Shown one piece after another: positions 41,897 through 51,445 of a stretch of DNA of 64,000 nt (positions are counted from its first letter, which is position 1; each line of letters starts with the position of its first letter). Source of the DNA: Terrimonas sp937888905 (lineage in GTDB: Bacteria; Bacteroidota; Bacteroidia; Chitinophagales; Chitinophagaceae); NCBI GenBank assembly GCA_937888905.1, contig CALATA010000001.1:620001-684000 (forward strand), in the 5' to 3' direction. The notes beneath the pieces are model-generated. The model saw only the letters and a list, made by a program, of their open reading frames with translations, ran no database searches and was not told the origin of the DNA. The translations under genes and the position numbers were made by a program.

Positions 41897-42534
41897 ATAC
41901 AATAAGGCTGCATATTAGAATCTCCTAATTACTACTTAACACTTATTGGCCGTTTGAGGGTATGACGCTAATTTTAAAATATACAATTGGTTAAGCATCG
42001 CTTGCCAATTTCCACAACTACTACTACTTATATGAGAAGCCAGTGCTTGTAGTATCGGCAAGAGCATTTACACAGGACCAAACCAAAGCCATTTCCTGTT
42101 GTATTTTTTTATTGCTCCTGCGCCGGAAATGATTTCTGCAGCTGTCGGCAGAAGATGTTTCCAATCCGCCACCACATAGTAAAAGTTCCGCGCGTATTTA
42201 CGCGACGGATAAACATTCATCGTAATGTCTGATGTACCGTATCAGGCAAACGGGTAGTTATTTTCCTTAACCAAACTAATCAGCTGCAATGAGAATAATT
42301 CAGCATAAAAAAGTTCATTTTTTTAAAACCACTGCTTGCGGTGGATGCGTATCTGTGGGGATTGCTGCATCTTCAGCGCGGACCAGTTTCTTCAGATCAA
42401 CCATTTACCAACCGACGGACAGCTGACACAACCAAACCGCTAACCATGAAAGTTTTTCACGAATGATCCGTACACAATGCTTTAATCCATGAGTGATACT
42501 TACTGAATCACTCGCTCTAAATCCCCCGTACTTT
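41897..42534. other. Long intergenic region without a recognised gene
   Basis: About 640 bp between the export operon and the adhesin gene. I see no ORF of credible length, no RNA gene and no heptamer arrays. Short inverted elements exist (for example CGCGTATTTACGCG at about 42192-42205, and an ACTGCTTGCGGT stem at about 42331-42342). It may hold the promoter and a long 5' leader for the gene at 42535. Confidence 0.4.
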
Positions 42535-45471
42535 ATGAAAACACAGTTTTACCCTTTCCGATTTTTACTGTTACTGTTTTTTTGCACAACGGCTGTTACT
42601 GCCGGTGCACAAACCACCATCAGTTTATTAGGTACTTCTCCGGGTGGCGGTCCCGCTACTACCGGACCGGTAACAACCAACCAGGCTGTTACAATGTATA
42701 CCAATGCTACCACAGCATTCACACCGGCCATAACAGCAACCTACCGGATCAGCAATCAGCAGTATGCCAACATCGAAGGCAATGCAGGTACACCCGGTAC
42801 CGTTTTCGGTGCTACCGTTAGTGCTACTGTCAACTCGCCCGCGCCCGGCGACCCGGTGTATAACCTGATGAATACTTTTGGTGGTGCCGTCAGCAATCAA
42901 TTCACGGCCTGCAACACCTGCGCTGCGGGTACAGGCATCGATGTTACCACGCATCGTGCTATCAATCTTATGGCTTACACCGATGCACTGATCGATGCCG
43001 CAGGTAACCAGCCCAGCACAACCGGCCGCTTTCATTATGCAGACCTTACCATTACCTTCAATCGCCCGGTCAGTAATCCGGTATTGCAATTGGCAGGCAT
43101 CGGTGCCTCCACTTCTTACAATGTGACCACGGGTGGTGTACAACGTTTTTATACTTTGGGCTATTCCATGGATCTTGATCTGCTTACCACAGGTGTCACC
43201 TTATCAAGATTATCCGGCAGCAGCAATTTCGTGATTGCAGGAGGTACCAGTATCCGCAACAATTCCACTGTTAAAGGCGCCAGTACCGCTGGTGCGGCAG
43301 TTGGCGGTGTTACGCGTTTTGGTGCCAGCGGCAGCGTGGCCGTGATCGGTACAAACATCACCACACTTTCTTTCCGCCTTTACCTGCAAGGCGATGGCGG
43401 CCTCATAACATTGGCTACCGGCACCACCACGCCAGCCACCAACGGCAACATAGTGAAGTATGCCTTTCAATCAGGATTTATTCCCGGTGGTGGATCTACT
43501 GCATTACAGGGTGTGGCAGGCGACGCGATACTTTTCGGTATCAGCCTGCAGGCTCCCGTAAGCGTATCCGGTAATGTGTTCAACGATCCCAACGGCGGCA
43601 ACGTTAATAATAGTAGCGGTTCTGCCAACCTGGTGCCTTCGGGAATGTTTGCCAACCTGGTCGATGCCAGTGGTCGGGTAGTGGCCAGTTCACCTGTTGC
43701 TACAGATGGCACTTATACTATTCCGGCAATAGGCGAGGGCAGTTATACGATGAGCCTTAGTACCACTGCGGGCACACAGGGGGCCACAAAACCCGCAGAA
43801 GCTCTACCGGCAGGATGGGCCAATACCGGTGAGTTCAATGGTACACCCAATACCGGACGCGATCCGCTGGTCAACGGCGTCAGCGCCGTATTTACCGTTG
43901 CCGGAACTGCCGTTACCAATATTAATTTCGGTATACAACGACCACCCATCGCGGTGAACGATAATATATCAGGTGTCACACCCGGACTGCCCGCTACCGT
44001 ACCCAATATATTGGCTAACGATACCGAATACGGCGGCCTTACACTCAACCCCGACAGCATTACACTTATCGCTCCTTCCGGTGCAACAGGTATCACCACC
44101 GATGCGCAGGGTGATGTTACAGGATTCACCGTGCCCGGACAAGGCTCCTGGTCGCTGAACAGCACTACCGGTGCCGTTACTTTTACGCCACTCGGTGGAT
44201 TTACCGGCACACCCACGCCGATCAGTTATACCGTTACCGACCTTGCCGGTGCCGTGAGCAACGTGGCCACAATCTCTGTTACCGTTAATCCGCCCGTAAC
44301 CGTGAGTGGTACAGTGTTCAACGATATCGATGGAGGTGTGCCCAACGGCACACCAATGGCAGGCGTTACCGTTACGCTCTATGCCGGCAATGGTACAACG
44401 GTGCTGGGCACAACGTTCACCGCGGCTAATGGCACGTATAGCTTTGCCAACATCGTACCGGGCAGCTATGTGGTAGGTGTGACCACGCCGGCAGGATATG
44501 TAAACGTAGCTTCCACCGATGCCACACCTGCTGATGGTCTTACGCCCATTACTGTCAGCAGTACAAACGTAACAGGCGTTAACTTTGGCATGCAACGTCC
44601 CCCAACCGCCGATCCTAAATCACAGATCATTCCGCAGCCTGCAGGTACTACTATTCCTGCTGGCACCTTCACACAGAATGTAACAGGGAATGATCCTGAA
44701 GATGGTGCCATGACAAATGCCAATCCTATTTTGATCACGCAGCTTCCTGCCAATGCTGTGTTGCGGTATAATGGTGCGATCGTTACACTCAACCAGGTGA
44801 TCACCGGTTTCAATCCCGCATTACTTTCCGTCACGGCCATTACCAACGGCGCCACAGCTATCACTTTCAACTATGCATTTCGGGATGCAACCGGCGTGGT
44901 GGGGAGTTCGGCGGCATACTCCATCGCCTGGCTGATCCCCATTCCGGTAAAACTGGAAAGCTTCACCGCCCACCTTGATCGTTGCAATAGTCTCACGCTG
45001 CGCTGGAGAGCAACCGACGCTACCAATTTCGACAAGTTTGAAATCGAACGAAGTAATGACGGCATTACCTATACCACGTTGGTTGCAGTAGCCTACGATC
45101 AGTATCGCGAGCATTATACGTATAGCAATACTGATCTGCCAGCAGGTAAATATTTCTATCGCCTGCGATTGCTCGACCGCGACAGCCGCTTTCAATACAG
45201 CCCGGCCATTGCCGTCAACATCAATTGCAGCGAAAAAGGAATTGTTGCCTTTCCCAATCCTGTTCGTAACAATTACACCATCCGCGGTCTGAATGGCGGA
45301 GAACTTATCCAGTTATACAGCATCACCGGACAGTTGCTGCAAACCTGGCAGGCGGCCAGCTACCAGACCGATGTCGACTTTTCCAGGTACAACAACGGTA
45401 GCTATTTGCTGAATGTGATCAACAAACATGGTGAGAAAATATTCCAGTCAAAAGTTATCAGGAGCGAATAA
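42535..45471 (+). CDS. T9SS surface adhesin with SdrD-B and CshA-like domains
   Basis: A 978-residue secreted protein. Signal peptide residues 1-26 (FRFLLLLFFCTTAVTAGAQ). A Thr/Gly-rich N-terminal domain (about 27-330) is followed by SdrD_B-like modules (VSGNVFNDPNGGNVNN; VSGTVFNDIDGGVPNG; GTYSFANIVPGSYVVGVTTP) and a CshA/cadherin-like repeat (GAVTFTPLGGFTGTPTPISY then TVTDLAGAV). The C-terminal region PIPVKLESFTA..FEIERSNDG, then VAFPNPVRNNYTIRGLNGGE, is a T9SS type A sorting domain. Predicted to be attached to the cell surface; binding partner unknown. The ATG at 42535 is chosen over 42493 because it starts the signal peptide. Confidence 0.88.
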   Translation: MKTQFYPFRFLLLLFFCTTAVTAGAQTTISLLGTSPGGGPATTGPVTTNQAVTMYTNATTAFTPAITATYRISNQQYANIEGNAGTPGTVFGATVSATVNSPAPGDPVYNLMNTFGGAVSNQFTACNTCAAGTGIDVTTHRAINLMAYTDALIDAAGNQPSTTGRFHYADLTITFNRPVSNPVLQLAGIGASTSYNVTTGGVQRFYTLGYSMDLDLLTTGVTLSRLSGSSNFVIAGGTSIRNNSTVKGASTAGAAVGGVTRFGASGSVAVIGTNITTLSFRLYLQGDGGLITLATGTTTPATNGNIVKYAFQSGFIPGGGSTALQGVAGDAILFGISLQAPVSVSGNVFNDPNGGNVNNSSGSANLVPSGMFANLVDASGRVVASSPVATDGTYTIPAIGEGSYTMSLSTTAGTQGATKPAEALPAGWANTGEFNGTPNTGRDPLVNGVSAVFTVAGTAVTNINFGIQRPPIAVNDNISGVTPGLPATVPNILANDTEYGGLTLNPDSITLIAPSGATGITTDAQGDVTGFTVPGQGSWSLNSTTGAVTFTPLGGFTGTPTPISYTVTDLAGAVSNVATISVTVNPPVTVSGTVFNDIDGGVPNGTPMAGVTVTLYAGNGTTVLGTTFTAANGTYSFANIVPGSYVVGVTTPAGYVNVASTDATPADGLTPITVSSTNVTGVNFGMQRPPTADPKSQIIPQPAGTTIPAGTFTQNVTGNDPEDGAMTNANPILITQLPANAVLRYNGAIVTLNQVITGFNPALLSVTAITNGATAITFNYAFRDATGVVGSSAAYSIAWLIPIPVKLESFTAHLDRCNSLTLRWRATDATNFDKFEIERSNDGITYTTLVAVAYDQYREHYTYSNTDLPAGKYFYRLRLLDRDSRFQYSPAIAVNINCSEKGIVAFPNPVRNNYTIRGLNGGELIQLYSITGQLLQTWQAASYQTDVDFSRYNNGSYLLNVINKHGEKIFQSKVIRSE

Positions 45472-45499
45472 TAACCATTACCTGTTTCTATGAAAATGG

Positions 45500-45528
45500 T
45501 GGGGCGCCGCGAGGTGCCCCATTTTTTT
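45500..45528 (+). terminator. Rho-independent terminator of the adhesin gene
   Basis: TGGGGCGCC (45500-45508) pairs with GGTGCCCCA (45513-45521), loop GCGA, followed by seven T. Confidence 0.85.
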
Positions 45529-45536
45529 GTGCGCGC

Positions 45537-45592
45537 CCCCGCGATGCGGGGCCGGGCTATTCTCTCCAATCCGCAGCAGCAAGCTGCTGCGG
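45537..45592. repeat. Two further perfect hairpins
   Basis: CCCCGC/GCGGGG (45537-45551) is followed by a 10-bp perfect stem CCGCAGCAGC (45571-45580) with GCTGCTGCGG (45583-45592), extended by AAT..ATT with one bulge. No T tract follows either. They resemble REP-type palindromes. Confidence 0.55.
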
Positions 45593-45702
45593 GATTTCCG
45601 TTGCTATCCCTGCGCGATATACAATCCTGGCGTACGACCTCCGTTCGCAGATATGACTTTGCCGTTTGCAGACACACCGTTTTATGTTTGTGCGGATGGT
45701 GA

Positions 45703-45710
45703 TATATTTG
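45703..45710 (+). promoter_or_regulatory. -7 box TATATTTG
   Basis: A perfect TAnnTTTG match, 28 nt before the ATG of the barrel gene at 45739. Confidence 0.5.
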
Positions 45711-45738
45711 GGTATTATTTCTACAAAAAACCAACCTC

Positions 45739-46506
45739 ATGCTTCGTCACTTTATCTTATTCGCCGTTGCCGGTTGTTTTATTTTGAATGTGCGGGCACA
45801 GCAAACGAGTTCCCGTTTTTTTATGGAGATCACCCCGCAGGCCGCTATTCCCGTCAGCGATTTTGCCAGCAAAAGTCAGGAGAACCCCAATACCGCAACA
45901 GAACGGAAAGGCTGGGCCCAAACAGGCATATCCGTATCACTTACAGGTGGCTATCGCCTTTCACGTAACTGGGCAGTATTACTGGACCTTGGCTATCGTA
46001 GTCACGGACAGGATATGGATGAAAAGAAACGATCGCTGGGTGCGCAGGGATTTAATCAGGATGTAAGTACATGGGGGAATGCCTGGCAGGTTCTGAACGC
46101 CTTTGCCGGTGCGCAATACAGCTTACGGCTTTCTCCAAAACTTGACCTTGAGTTCCGCGTATTGGGCGGCGCCGCAAAGGTGACAGTACCTGCTGCCGGT
46201 TACGATGCTACTTCCACTTCCAATCCCGGTGGTGGTATGCCTGTTTACCAGGTAAAAGCGCAGACGGACAAAGTAAGTCCCGGCGTTACATTCGGCTGGT
46301 CGGCCGGATTGGGGCTCACTTATCATCTGAATACGGCCTGGTCGCTGGGGTTTCGTACAGGATTTACCGGCGCAGCACCCGAATACCGCCGTGTATATAA
46401 TTACTCGATCAATAACGGCGATCAGCTTCAGCGTTGGTACACGGGCAAAGACCGTCACCCTGTAAACGCGGTTACCGCAGGCGTTGGTATCCGTTACACA
46501 TTCTGA
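45739..46506 (+). CDS. Outer-membrane beta-barrel protein
   Basis: A 255-residue protein with a signal peptide (MLRHFILFAVAGCFILNVRAQ). The mature part alternates polar and hydrophobic residues in amphipathic strands (SVSLTGGYRLSRNWAVLLDLGYRS; FAGAQYSLRLSPKLDLEF) and ends in an aromatic (IRYTF), as barrels do. About eight strands are likely. It has no known-ligand motif. It is followed by a small acidic protein gene 50 nt downstream. Confidence 0.8.
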   Translation: MLRHFILFAVAGCFILNVRAQQTSSRFFMEITPQAAIPVSDFASKSQENPNTATERKGWAQTGISVSLTGGYRLSRNWAVLLDLGYRSHGQDMDEKKRSLGAQGFNQDVSTWGNAWQVLNAFAGAQYSLRLSPKLDLEFRVLGGAAKVTVPAAGYDATSTSNPGGGMPVYQVKAQTDKVSPGVTFGWSAGLGLTYHLNTAWSLGFRTGFTGAAPEYRRVYNYSINNGDQLQRWYTGKDRHPVNAVTAGVGIRYTF

Positions 46507-46555
46507 TAACCGGCATCGTGGCCTGGAATTTGGACGCTGTACGGAAACGATTGTC

Positions 46556-46735
46556 ATGAATACAGAAAAAAACAAACCAGAAGAGAAGAAAAAAGAAAAC
46601 ACCGAAGAGACCGATCCGCAGGAAAATATGGAAGGACCTGTGTCTTCCATCGTGCAGGGCATTAAAGAAGAAGCAGAAGAGAACGACTCAGAAAGTGAGG
46701 AAGAAGCTTCCAAGAAACGAAAAGAAAACAGTTGA
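46556..46735 (+). CDS. Small acidic, probably disordered protein
   Basis: A 59-residue protein made mostly of E, K, D, S and N (MNTEKNKPEEKKKENTEETD..). There is no hydrophobic core, so it should be disordered and cytoplasmic. An ATG at 46484 is also in frame, but it lies inside the barrel gene. It ends with a strong terminator at 46744, which supports a real transcript. No function known. Confidence 0.5.
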   Translation: MNTEKNKPEEKKKENTEETDPQENMEGPVSSIVQGIKEEAEENDSESEEEASKKRKENS

Positions 46736-46743
46736 CCTTTTTC

Positions 46744-46770
46744 ATCCTCCCACGTGGGAGGATTTTTTTT
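46744..46770 (+). terminator. Rho-independent terminator
   Basis: ATCCTCCCAC directly followed by GTGGGAGGAT (46744-46763), a perfect 20-bp palindrome, then a run of T to 46770. Confidence 0.85.
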
Positions 46771-46830
46771 GTCACAGATGTTGCGGCGCATTTCTCCGGT
46801 CGTTGAATCATTTTGATGTATTTTTATTTC

Positions 46831-48558
46831 ATGTTCCGCTCGATCCATGGTCGAACTGCCGCCCTCAGTCTGTCGTTTTATTTTCTCCTCGTTTCATTGC
46901 CTGCGCTGGCGCAGCACGATAATGCCATGCTCAATAAAAAATACGCAGAGCGCGCGGCATGGCTCTGGAAAAAAGGCGATGAAATACATTATCAACCCGA
47001 TTCGGTAAGTGCATTTAAACTTGCAGACCAATTGCGTGCGGCGGCAGCAAAAGCCGGTGACCATGCACTCGAATTGGAAGCCGATCTTTATACGATCTTC
47101 TATCTTTTCCGGTACGACAGAAACATGGTCGGGCATCGCATTACCGGCGAATTGCATCGCATCCGCAGCAGGGCCATCCAGGCAAACTGTGTAGAAGAAG
47201 AAGCCAAAGCGCTCGATCTCCTTGCTGAATTTTACTGGACCAACGATCAGCAATACGAAATGGCATTGCGTACTTATCGTGAATTGGAGCGCGTGCTGCA
47301 ACCGCTAACCGTGGCTTCCTTTCCGGATAAAATGCAGATGCTGTTTCATATCGGCAATGCATACTTCTTCTTCCGCGATTATCAATCGGCTATTACATAT
47401 TATAAGCAGGTGCCTGAAATCCGTGAACCCAAAGGAGATTTGCAGGTATATAGCTATCGTCATTCGTTGAACAACCTTGGATTTTGTTACCGGGCCTTGA
47501 ACCAGCTTGATTCTTCCGATCATTACTTTTATCGATTACGGGAATATGATCAATCGTATAAGGCTTCTATCTGGAATGGTATTGCTTCCTGCGGGCTTGG
47601 GTATAATGCATATCTGCGTTTGGAAGACGATAAAGCCATTCCGTTATTACAAACCGGTGTGGACGAAGCGTTGAAAGCCGGTGATCTGAACCTTGCGGCA
47701 CGTTGTCAATTGCCGCTTACGGCTATTTATTTCCGGCAGAAAAATCCGTTAGCTATTGCTTCACTCGACTCGGCACAGCGGTATACGCAGCTGGCCTATT
47801 CACCATTGGATTTGTTGCAGGAATTGTATCCCCTGCTCGCCCGTAAATATTCATTGCAGGGGAATGCGGACATGGCTGCCCGTTACATCGATTCTTCTTT
47901 GTCAATACGCGACAGCCTGCATCAGCAGTTCAGCGGGTTGCTGATGGCACGCGCCGTGCAGAAAGATGCGTTGGCTCAGCAAAAAGAAAAACTCAACGAG
48001 GTAGAACAGAGAAAACAGCGGCTGACATTCCGGTTTTATATCGCGCTGGCAATCCTGCTATTGCTGCTGCTGATCGGCATTTATCTGTACCGCAACCGGC
48101 AGCTGCGTTACCGCCAGGAAAAAATCGTGCGTGATCTTCAGTTGGCGGAAGCTGAAAAGGAACTGACCACGGCCAAACAGCAGCTCGATGATTTTGCCCG
48201 TCATATCGGAGAAAAAAATCAGTTGATCGAGGCCATGGAAAATCAATATGGCCACAGCAGCCTGGTAGAGGAACTCGGAAAAAGTATCATCCTTACCGGC
48301 GCCGACTGGGGCCGCTTCCGCGAATTATTTGAAAAAGTACACCGCGGATACCTACAGCGGTTAAACGAAAAAATTCCGGGTATTACACCGGCCGAGATCC
48401 GGCTCATGGCCCTGGCCCGGCTCAATCTTTCCCCGAAAGAAATGGCTGCTGCACTCGGCATCACTCCGCAGGCCATCCGCGTGACCTGGCATCGCCTCCG
48501 CAAAAAAGCAGACCTGCCCGAAGACCAACGGATGGAAGAACTGGCCGCGGGCATCTGA
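46831..48558 (+). CDS. Membrane-anchored TPR regulator with C-terminal HTH
   Basis: A 575-residue protein. The signal/anchor is LSLSFYFLLVSLPALAQ. About 400 residues of TPR-like helices follow, probably periplasmic. A transmembrane helix is near residues 400-420 (FYIALAILLLLLLIGIYLY). A coiled coil follows, then a C-terminal HTH (ITPAEIRLMALARLNLSPKE then MAAALGITPQAIRVTWHRLR). This is the common Bacteroidota architecture for one-component membrane sensors whose DNA-binding domain stays in the cytoplasm. Targets are unknown. The ATG at 46831 is chosen to give a normal signal sequence. Confidence 0.85.
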   Translation: MFRSIHGRTAALSLSFYFLLVSLPALAQHDNAMLNKKYAERAAWLWKKGDEIHYQPDSVSAFKLADQLRAAAAKAGDHALELEADLYTIFYLFRYDRNMVGHRITGELHRIRSRAIQANCVEEEAKALDLLAEFYWTNDQQYEMALRTYRELERVLQPLTVASFPDKMQMLFHIGNAYFFFRDYQSAITYYKQVPEIREPKGDLQVYSYRHSLNNLGFCYRALNQLDSSDHYFYRLREYDQSYKASIWNGIASCGLGYNAYLRLEDDKAIPLLQTGVDEALKAGDLNLAARCQLPLTAIYFRQKNPLAIASLDSAQRYTQLAYSPLDLLQELYPLLARKYSLQGNADMAARYIDSSLSIRDSLHQQFSGLLMARAVQKDALAQQKEKLNEVEQRKQRLTFRFYIALAILLLLLLIGIYLYRNRQLRYRQEKIVRDLQLAEAEKELTTAKQQLDDFARHIGEKNQLIEAMENQYGHSSLVEELGKSIILTGADWGRFRELFEKVHRGYLQRLNEKIPGITPAEIRLMALARLNLSPKEMAAALGITPQAIRVTWHRLRKKADLPEDQRMEELAAGI

Positions 48559-48683
48559 TTCCCCCCATTTTTTTAATTATTTCCGGAAAAAAAGGCACTT
48601 GTAACGTTTTGTAACGCCTTGTGTAACGTGCTGTTGCGGTGCAGATCGTTTATTTGCTGAACGATTGCTTTAGCTTCATAAAA

Positions 48684-48806
48684 ATGAACAAAAATTATTT
48701 CGACCGATATGGGCTTTGGATTCTTGTACTGGTATTCCTGGCGGTGGTATTCATCAGCTGGCTGGTTTACCGTTACCAGGTTCAGGCACTGATGAAACAT
48801 ACATAA
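48684..48806 (+). CDS. Possible 40-residue single-span membrane protein
   Basis: The frame reads MNKNYFDRYGLWILVLVFLA then VVFISWLVYRYQVQALMKHT and stops at 48806. It has one clear transmembrane helix (about 11-28) and a basic C-terminus. No homology is known to me. It stands alone after the TPR-HTH gene with a TAGCTTCA box 6 nt upstream (about 48670-48677). Candidate small protein, unverified. Confidence 0.4.
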   Translation: MNKNYFDRYGLWILVLVFLAVVFISWLVYRYQVQALMKHT

Positions 48807-48892
48807 GGTCGGCGTCAGAAGGACGGAAGATGGCACGGAAGTATTTACTTTGACGGGAAGTAATAGCTGCAGTGCCGGGCTCCGTCCTTTTG

Positions 48893-48935
48893 ATCATTTA
48901 CACATTTCCACACTTACACATTTTCACATTCTTAA
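48893..48935. repeat. ATTTACAC-type 8-bp tandem repeats
   Basis: ATTTACAC, ATTTCCAC, ACTTACAC, ATTTTCAC units in tandem up to the end of the regulator gene at 48932. The complementary form GTGTAAAT occurs at about 6361-6380. Confidence 0.6.
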
Positions 48936-49918
48936 ACCCGGGCCATTGACTTATTGTATTTTCCACGGTACTCGACCGGTGACAGGCCGGTAATCTTTTT
49001 GAAGACGGTGCGGAATGCTTTTACATCTATATAGCCCACTTCATACATCACCTCGTTTACATTGAGCCGGGTATTCTCAAATTTTTTCTTTGCGGCTTCT
49101 ATTTTTACCCGTTGAATGTATTCCACGGGTGTATTGTTGGTCGCTTTTTTGAACCGGCGTTCGAAATGACGGCGGCCGATGGCATAACGCAATGCCAGCT
49201 CATCGATGGATATTTTCTCCGATACATTCTTCTCAATAAACTCCTGTGCCTGCCGTATCGGTTCGTCTTCGTGTTTCTTCTGCCCGTTAAACATGATAAA
49301 AGGCGACTGGCTTTTGCGGTCGATCTCTATGGCAAAAAATTTGGACGCGCGAATCGCCATCTGACGATTGGTGTATTTCTCGATCAGGTAGAGCAAAAGA
49401 TTCCAGTAAGAAGCGGCTCCTCCGCTCGAATACACGCCCTGGTCTTCGGTGATGATACGGTCGTCAACCAGGTTCACTGTCGGATACATTTTCCGGAATT
49501 CATCGGCATAAATCCAGTGAGTAGAACATTCACGTCCTTCGAGCAAACCCGTGGACGCCAGCAGAAAAGCGCCAATGCAAAGGCTGGCCACTTCCGCTCC
49601 GCGATTGTATTGATCCACTATCCACGGAACAAACGCCGAGTTCAGTTCAACCGTCTGCCGGATATCGCCACTTATAGCTGGAATAATAATAAGATCGGTG
49701 CTCGTGATGTCTTTGGTCAGTTTGTCGGCATGTACGCTGAAGCAACCTTTATTCAATACCACTTCATTGGTCAGTCCGATGAGTTGTACGTGAAAAGGAG
49801 GGGCTTCGCCCATTTCTTCGAAAAACTGATTGACCACGGTAAACATATAGCGCGGGTCTACGATGCTGGCAGGAACAGCTTCCTGCGGTACAAGAATGGA
49901 AATGTGTTTTACTGGCAT
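48932..49918 (-). CDS. GlxA-family transcriptional regulator (DJ-1/PfpI + AraC HTH)
   Basis: A 328-residue protein. The N-terminal DJ-1/PfpI-like domain (about 1-190) carries the nucleophile-elbow region EVASLCIGAFLLASTGLLEG. The C-terminal AraC-type HTH (about 215-315) has two helix-turn-helix units (ISIDELALRYAIGRRHFERR; LNVNEVMYEVGYIDVKAFRT) and VEYRGKY at the end. GlxA-like regulators sense small metabolites. It is divergent from the DoxX gene (318-bp gap), which may be its target. Confidence 0.9.
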   Translation of the reverse strand: MPVKHISILVPQEAVPASIVDPRYMFTVVNQFFEEMGEAPPFHVQLIGLTNEVVLNKGCFSVHADKLTKDITSTDLIIIPAISGDIRQTVELNSAFVPWIVDQYNRGAEVASLCIGAFLLASTGLLEGRECSTHWIYADEFRKMYPTVNLVDDRIITEDQGVYSSGGAASYWNLLLYLIEKYTNRQMAIRASKFFAIEIDRKSQSPFIMFNGQKKHEDEPIRQAQEFIEKNVSEKISIDELALRYAIGRRHFERRFKKATNNTPVEYIQRVKIEAAKKKFENTRLNVNEVMYEVGYIDVKAFRTVFKKITGLSPVEYRGKYNKSMARV

Positions 49919-50236
49919 ACAACAGCTTTTATACAGGGCTGGTGGTATTAACCCCTCAGCGGGGCAAAGGCGGCGAGCCTAAATTAGTCTTTTCCGGTTA
50001 AAGCACTGTATCACAATCACCCGCACCCGACCATCCGCGATTCGGGGTGGATGAAACCTGCCGATTGCAGGACGGCAAAAGCCATGCCCGCCTGCGTCGC
50101 AAATCACCCCTTATTTAGTCACAAACACACAGGTTTACAGTTGATGCGGTGAAATAGTTTTACAAAGTCAAAAATCAAAAATCAAAAGTCAAAAGTCAAA
50201 AGTCAAAAAAATCTTAACTAACAAAAACTGCTCAAC
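49919..50236. other. Divergent promoter region with heptamer array
   Basis: A 318-bp gap between the GlxA-like gene and DoxX. It contains AATCAAA/AGTCAAA heptamers in six copies at 50166-50210 immediately before the DoxX leader, and a TAGTTTTA box at about 50155-50162. GCGGGG/CCGC-rich stretches lie at about 50035-50100. No gene is seen. Confidence 0.5.
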
Positions 50237-50632
50237 ATGAAAAAGACAAAAATTCTGTACTGGGTTTTCACCGGACTCTTTTGTTTCATGATGCTGGGTT
50301 CTGCCATTCCCGACATCATTTCTGCTCCCCTGGCCGTGAAAGGTTTTCAGGATATGCAAATGCCAACTTACCTGCTTCCGTTTGTGGGCGTTGCCAAAGC
50401 GCTCGGCGTAATAGCCGTTTTGATTCCGGGTTATCCGCGGATTAAAGAGTGGGCTTATGCGGGTTTGTTCTTCGACCTCGCAGGGGCTATTTATTCTATT
50501 TGGGCTTCCGGCCATCCGGTGCAGGATTGGGCTTTCGTTTTTATTCCTGTGTTGCTTGGGGTGGGGTCTTATGTTTTTTATCACAAGAAACTGGCAGCGA
50601 CAAGCGAGGGGCAGTTGTCGCTGGCGGCGTGA
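50237..50632 (+). CDS. DoxX-like membrane protein
   Basis: A 131-residue four-helix membrane protein. The pattern KILYWVFTGLFCFMMLGSAI.. and LLPFVGVAKALGVIAVLIPG.. IKEWAYAGLFFDLAGA matches DoxX-family proteins. The family is linked to redox and thiol stress but has no firm function. It is divergent from the GlxA-like regulator. Confidence 0.85.
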   Translation: MKKTKILYWVFTGLFCFMMLGSAIPDIISAPLAVKGFQDMQMPTYLLPFVGVAKALGVIAVLIPGYPRIKEWAYAGLFFDLAGAIYSIWASGHPVQDWAFVFIPVLLGVGSYVFYHKKLAATSEGQLSLAA

Positions 50633-50785
50633 ATGGTCAATAGTCAATAGTGAATGGTGAATCGTGAATAGTGAATGGCTGTTTACTTATAACTTAATAC
50701 TTAAAACTTATTACTTACGGCCGACACTTCGGGCCGAAGCTTCGGGCGGCTGTTTAACCCTACGCCTTATGCCTTAAACCTTCCT
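50633..50785. repeat. Full composite heptamer module
   Basis: In order: NGTSAAT units with strict 7-bp period (50635-50686), GGCTGTTT, ACTTATN/ACTTAAN units (about 50691-50717), a GCCGACACTTCGGG..CCGAAGCTTCGG palindrome cluster (50719-50748), CGGCTGTTT, then CCTTATG/CCTTAAA units (about 50764-50780). It matches the module order at 976-1317. Confidence 0.75.
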
Positions 50786-50793
50786 TCCCCATT

Positions 50794-51366
50794 ATGCGAA
50801 AATTAATAGTATCCATGAACGTAACGCTCGACGGTTATATGTCGGGGCCGCAATGCGAGCTCGACTGGCACCTGCGTTACTGGAATGAAGAGATGTCGAG
50901 ATTGATCGGTGAGCAACTCAGTGAGGCCGATACCATCCTGCTGGGCCGCGTTACCTACGCTGCTATGTCGCAATACTGGCCGGCGCGCGCAGCAGATCTT
51001 TCCGTGCCGCGTGAAGACATTGCCTTCGCGGAAATGATGAACCGTTATCCCAAAGTCGTTTTCTCACGCACACAGGAATACGGCGAATGGCCCAATTCCC
51101 GGTTCGTTAAAAATGGTTTGAGAAAAGAAATAACCCGTCTCAAAGCAACTCCCGGACGCGATCTGATCGTATACGGAAGCGGAAGCCTTGTACGCGCCCT
51201 GATGCAGCATCGAATGGTCGATCGGTATGTGTTGTGGCTTCATCCGGTATTGCTGGGGCAGGGAAAAGCTTTGTTCCGCTATCAACCCGATATGCTCGAT
51301 CTGCAACTTACCTCCACACGTATTTTTGAATCCGGGGTGATCGTATTATCCTATGAACGGTGTTGA
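50794..51366 (+). CDS. Dihydrofolate reductase-fold protein (RibD C-terminal type)
   Basis: A 190-residue protein of the DHFR/RibD-C superfamily. The N-terminus RKLIVSMNVTLDGYMSGPQC and the later LGRVTYAAMSQYWP and GSGSLVRALMQHRMVDRYVL (GSG nucleotide-binding loop) are diagnostic. These proteins reduce pterins or related substrates with NADPH; the substrate here is unknown. The ATG follows the CCTTA array by about 10 bp. Confidence 0.88.
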   Translation: MRKLIVSMNVTLDGYMSGPQCELDWHLRYWNEEMSRLIGEQLSEADTILLGRVTYAAMSQYWPARAADLSVPREDIAFAEMMNRYPKVVFSRTQEYGEWPNSRFVKNGLRKEITRLKATPGRDLIVYGSGSLVRALMQHRMVDRYVLWLHPVLLGQGKALFRYQPDMLDLQLTSTRIFESGVIVLSYERC

Positions 51367-51445
51367 AAATGCCCGCTTGATACAGTGCTTTGCCCGTTTC
51401 ATCCGGATTCGGTGAGCCGGGTTTACCGAATGGCTACATTCGCGC

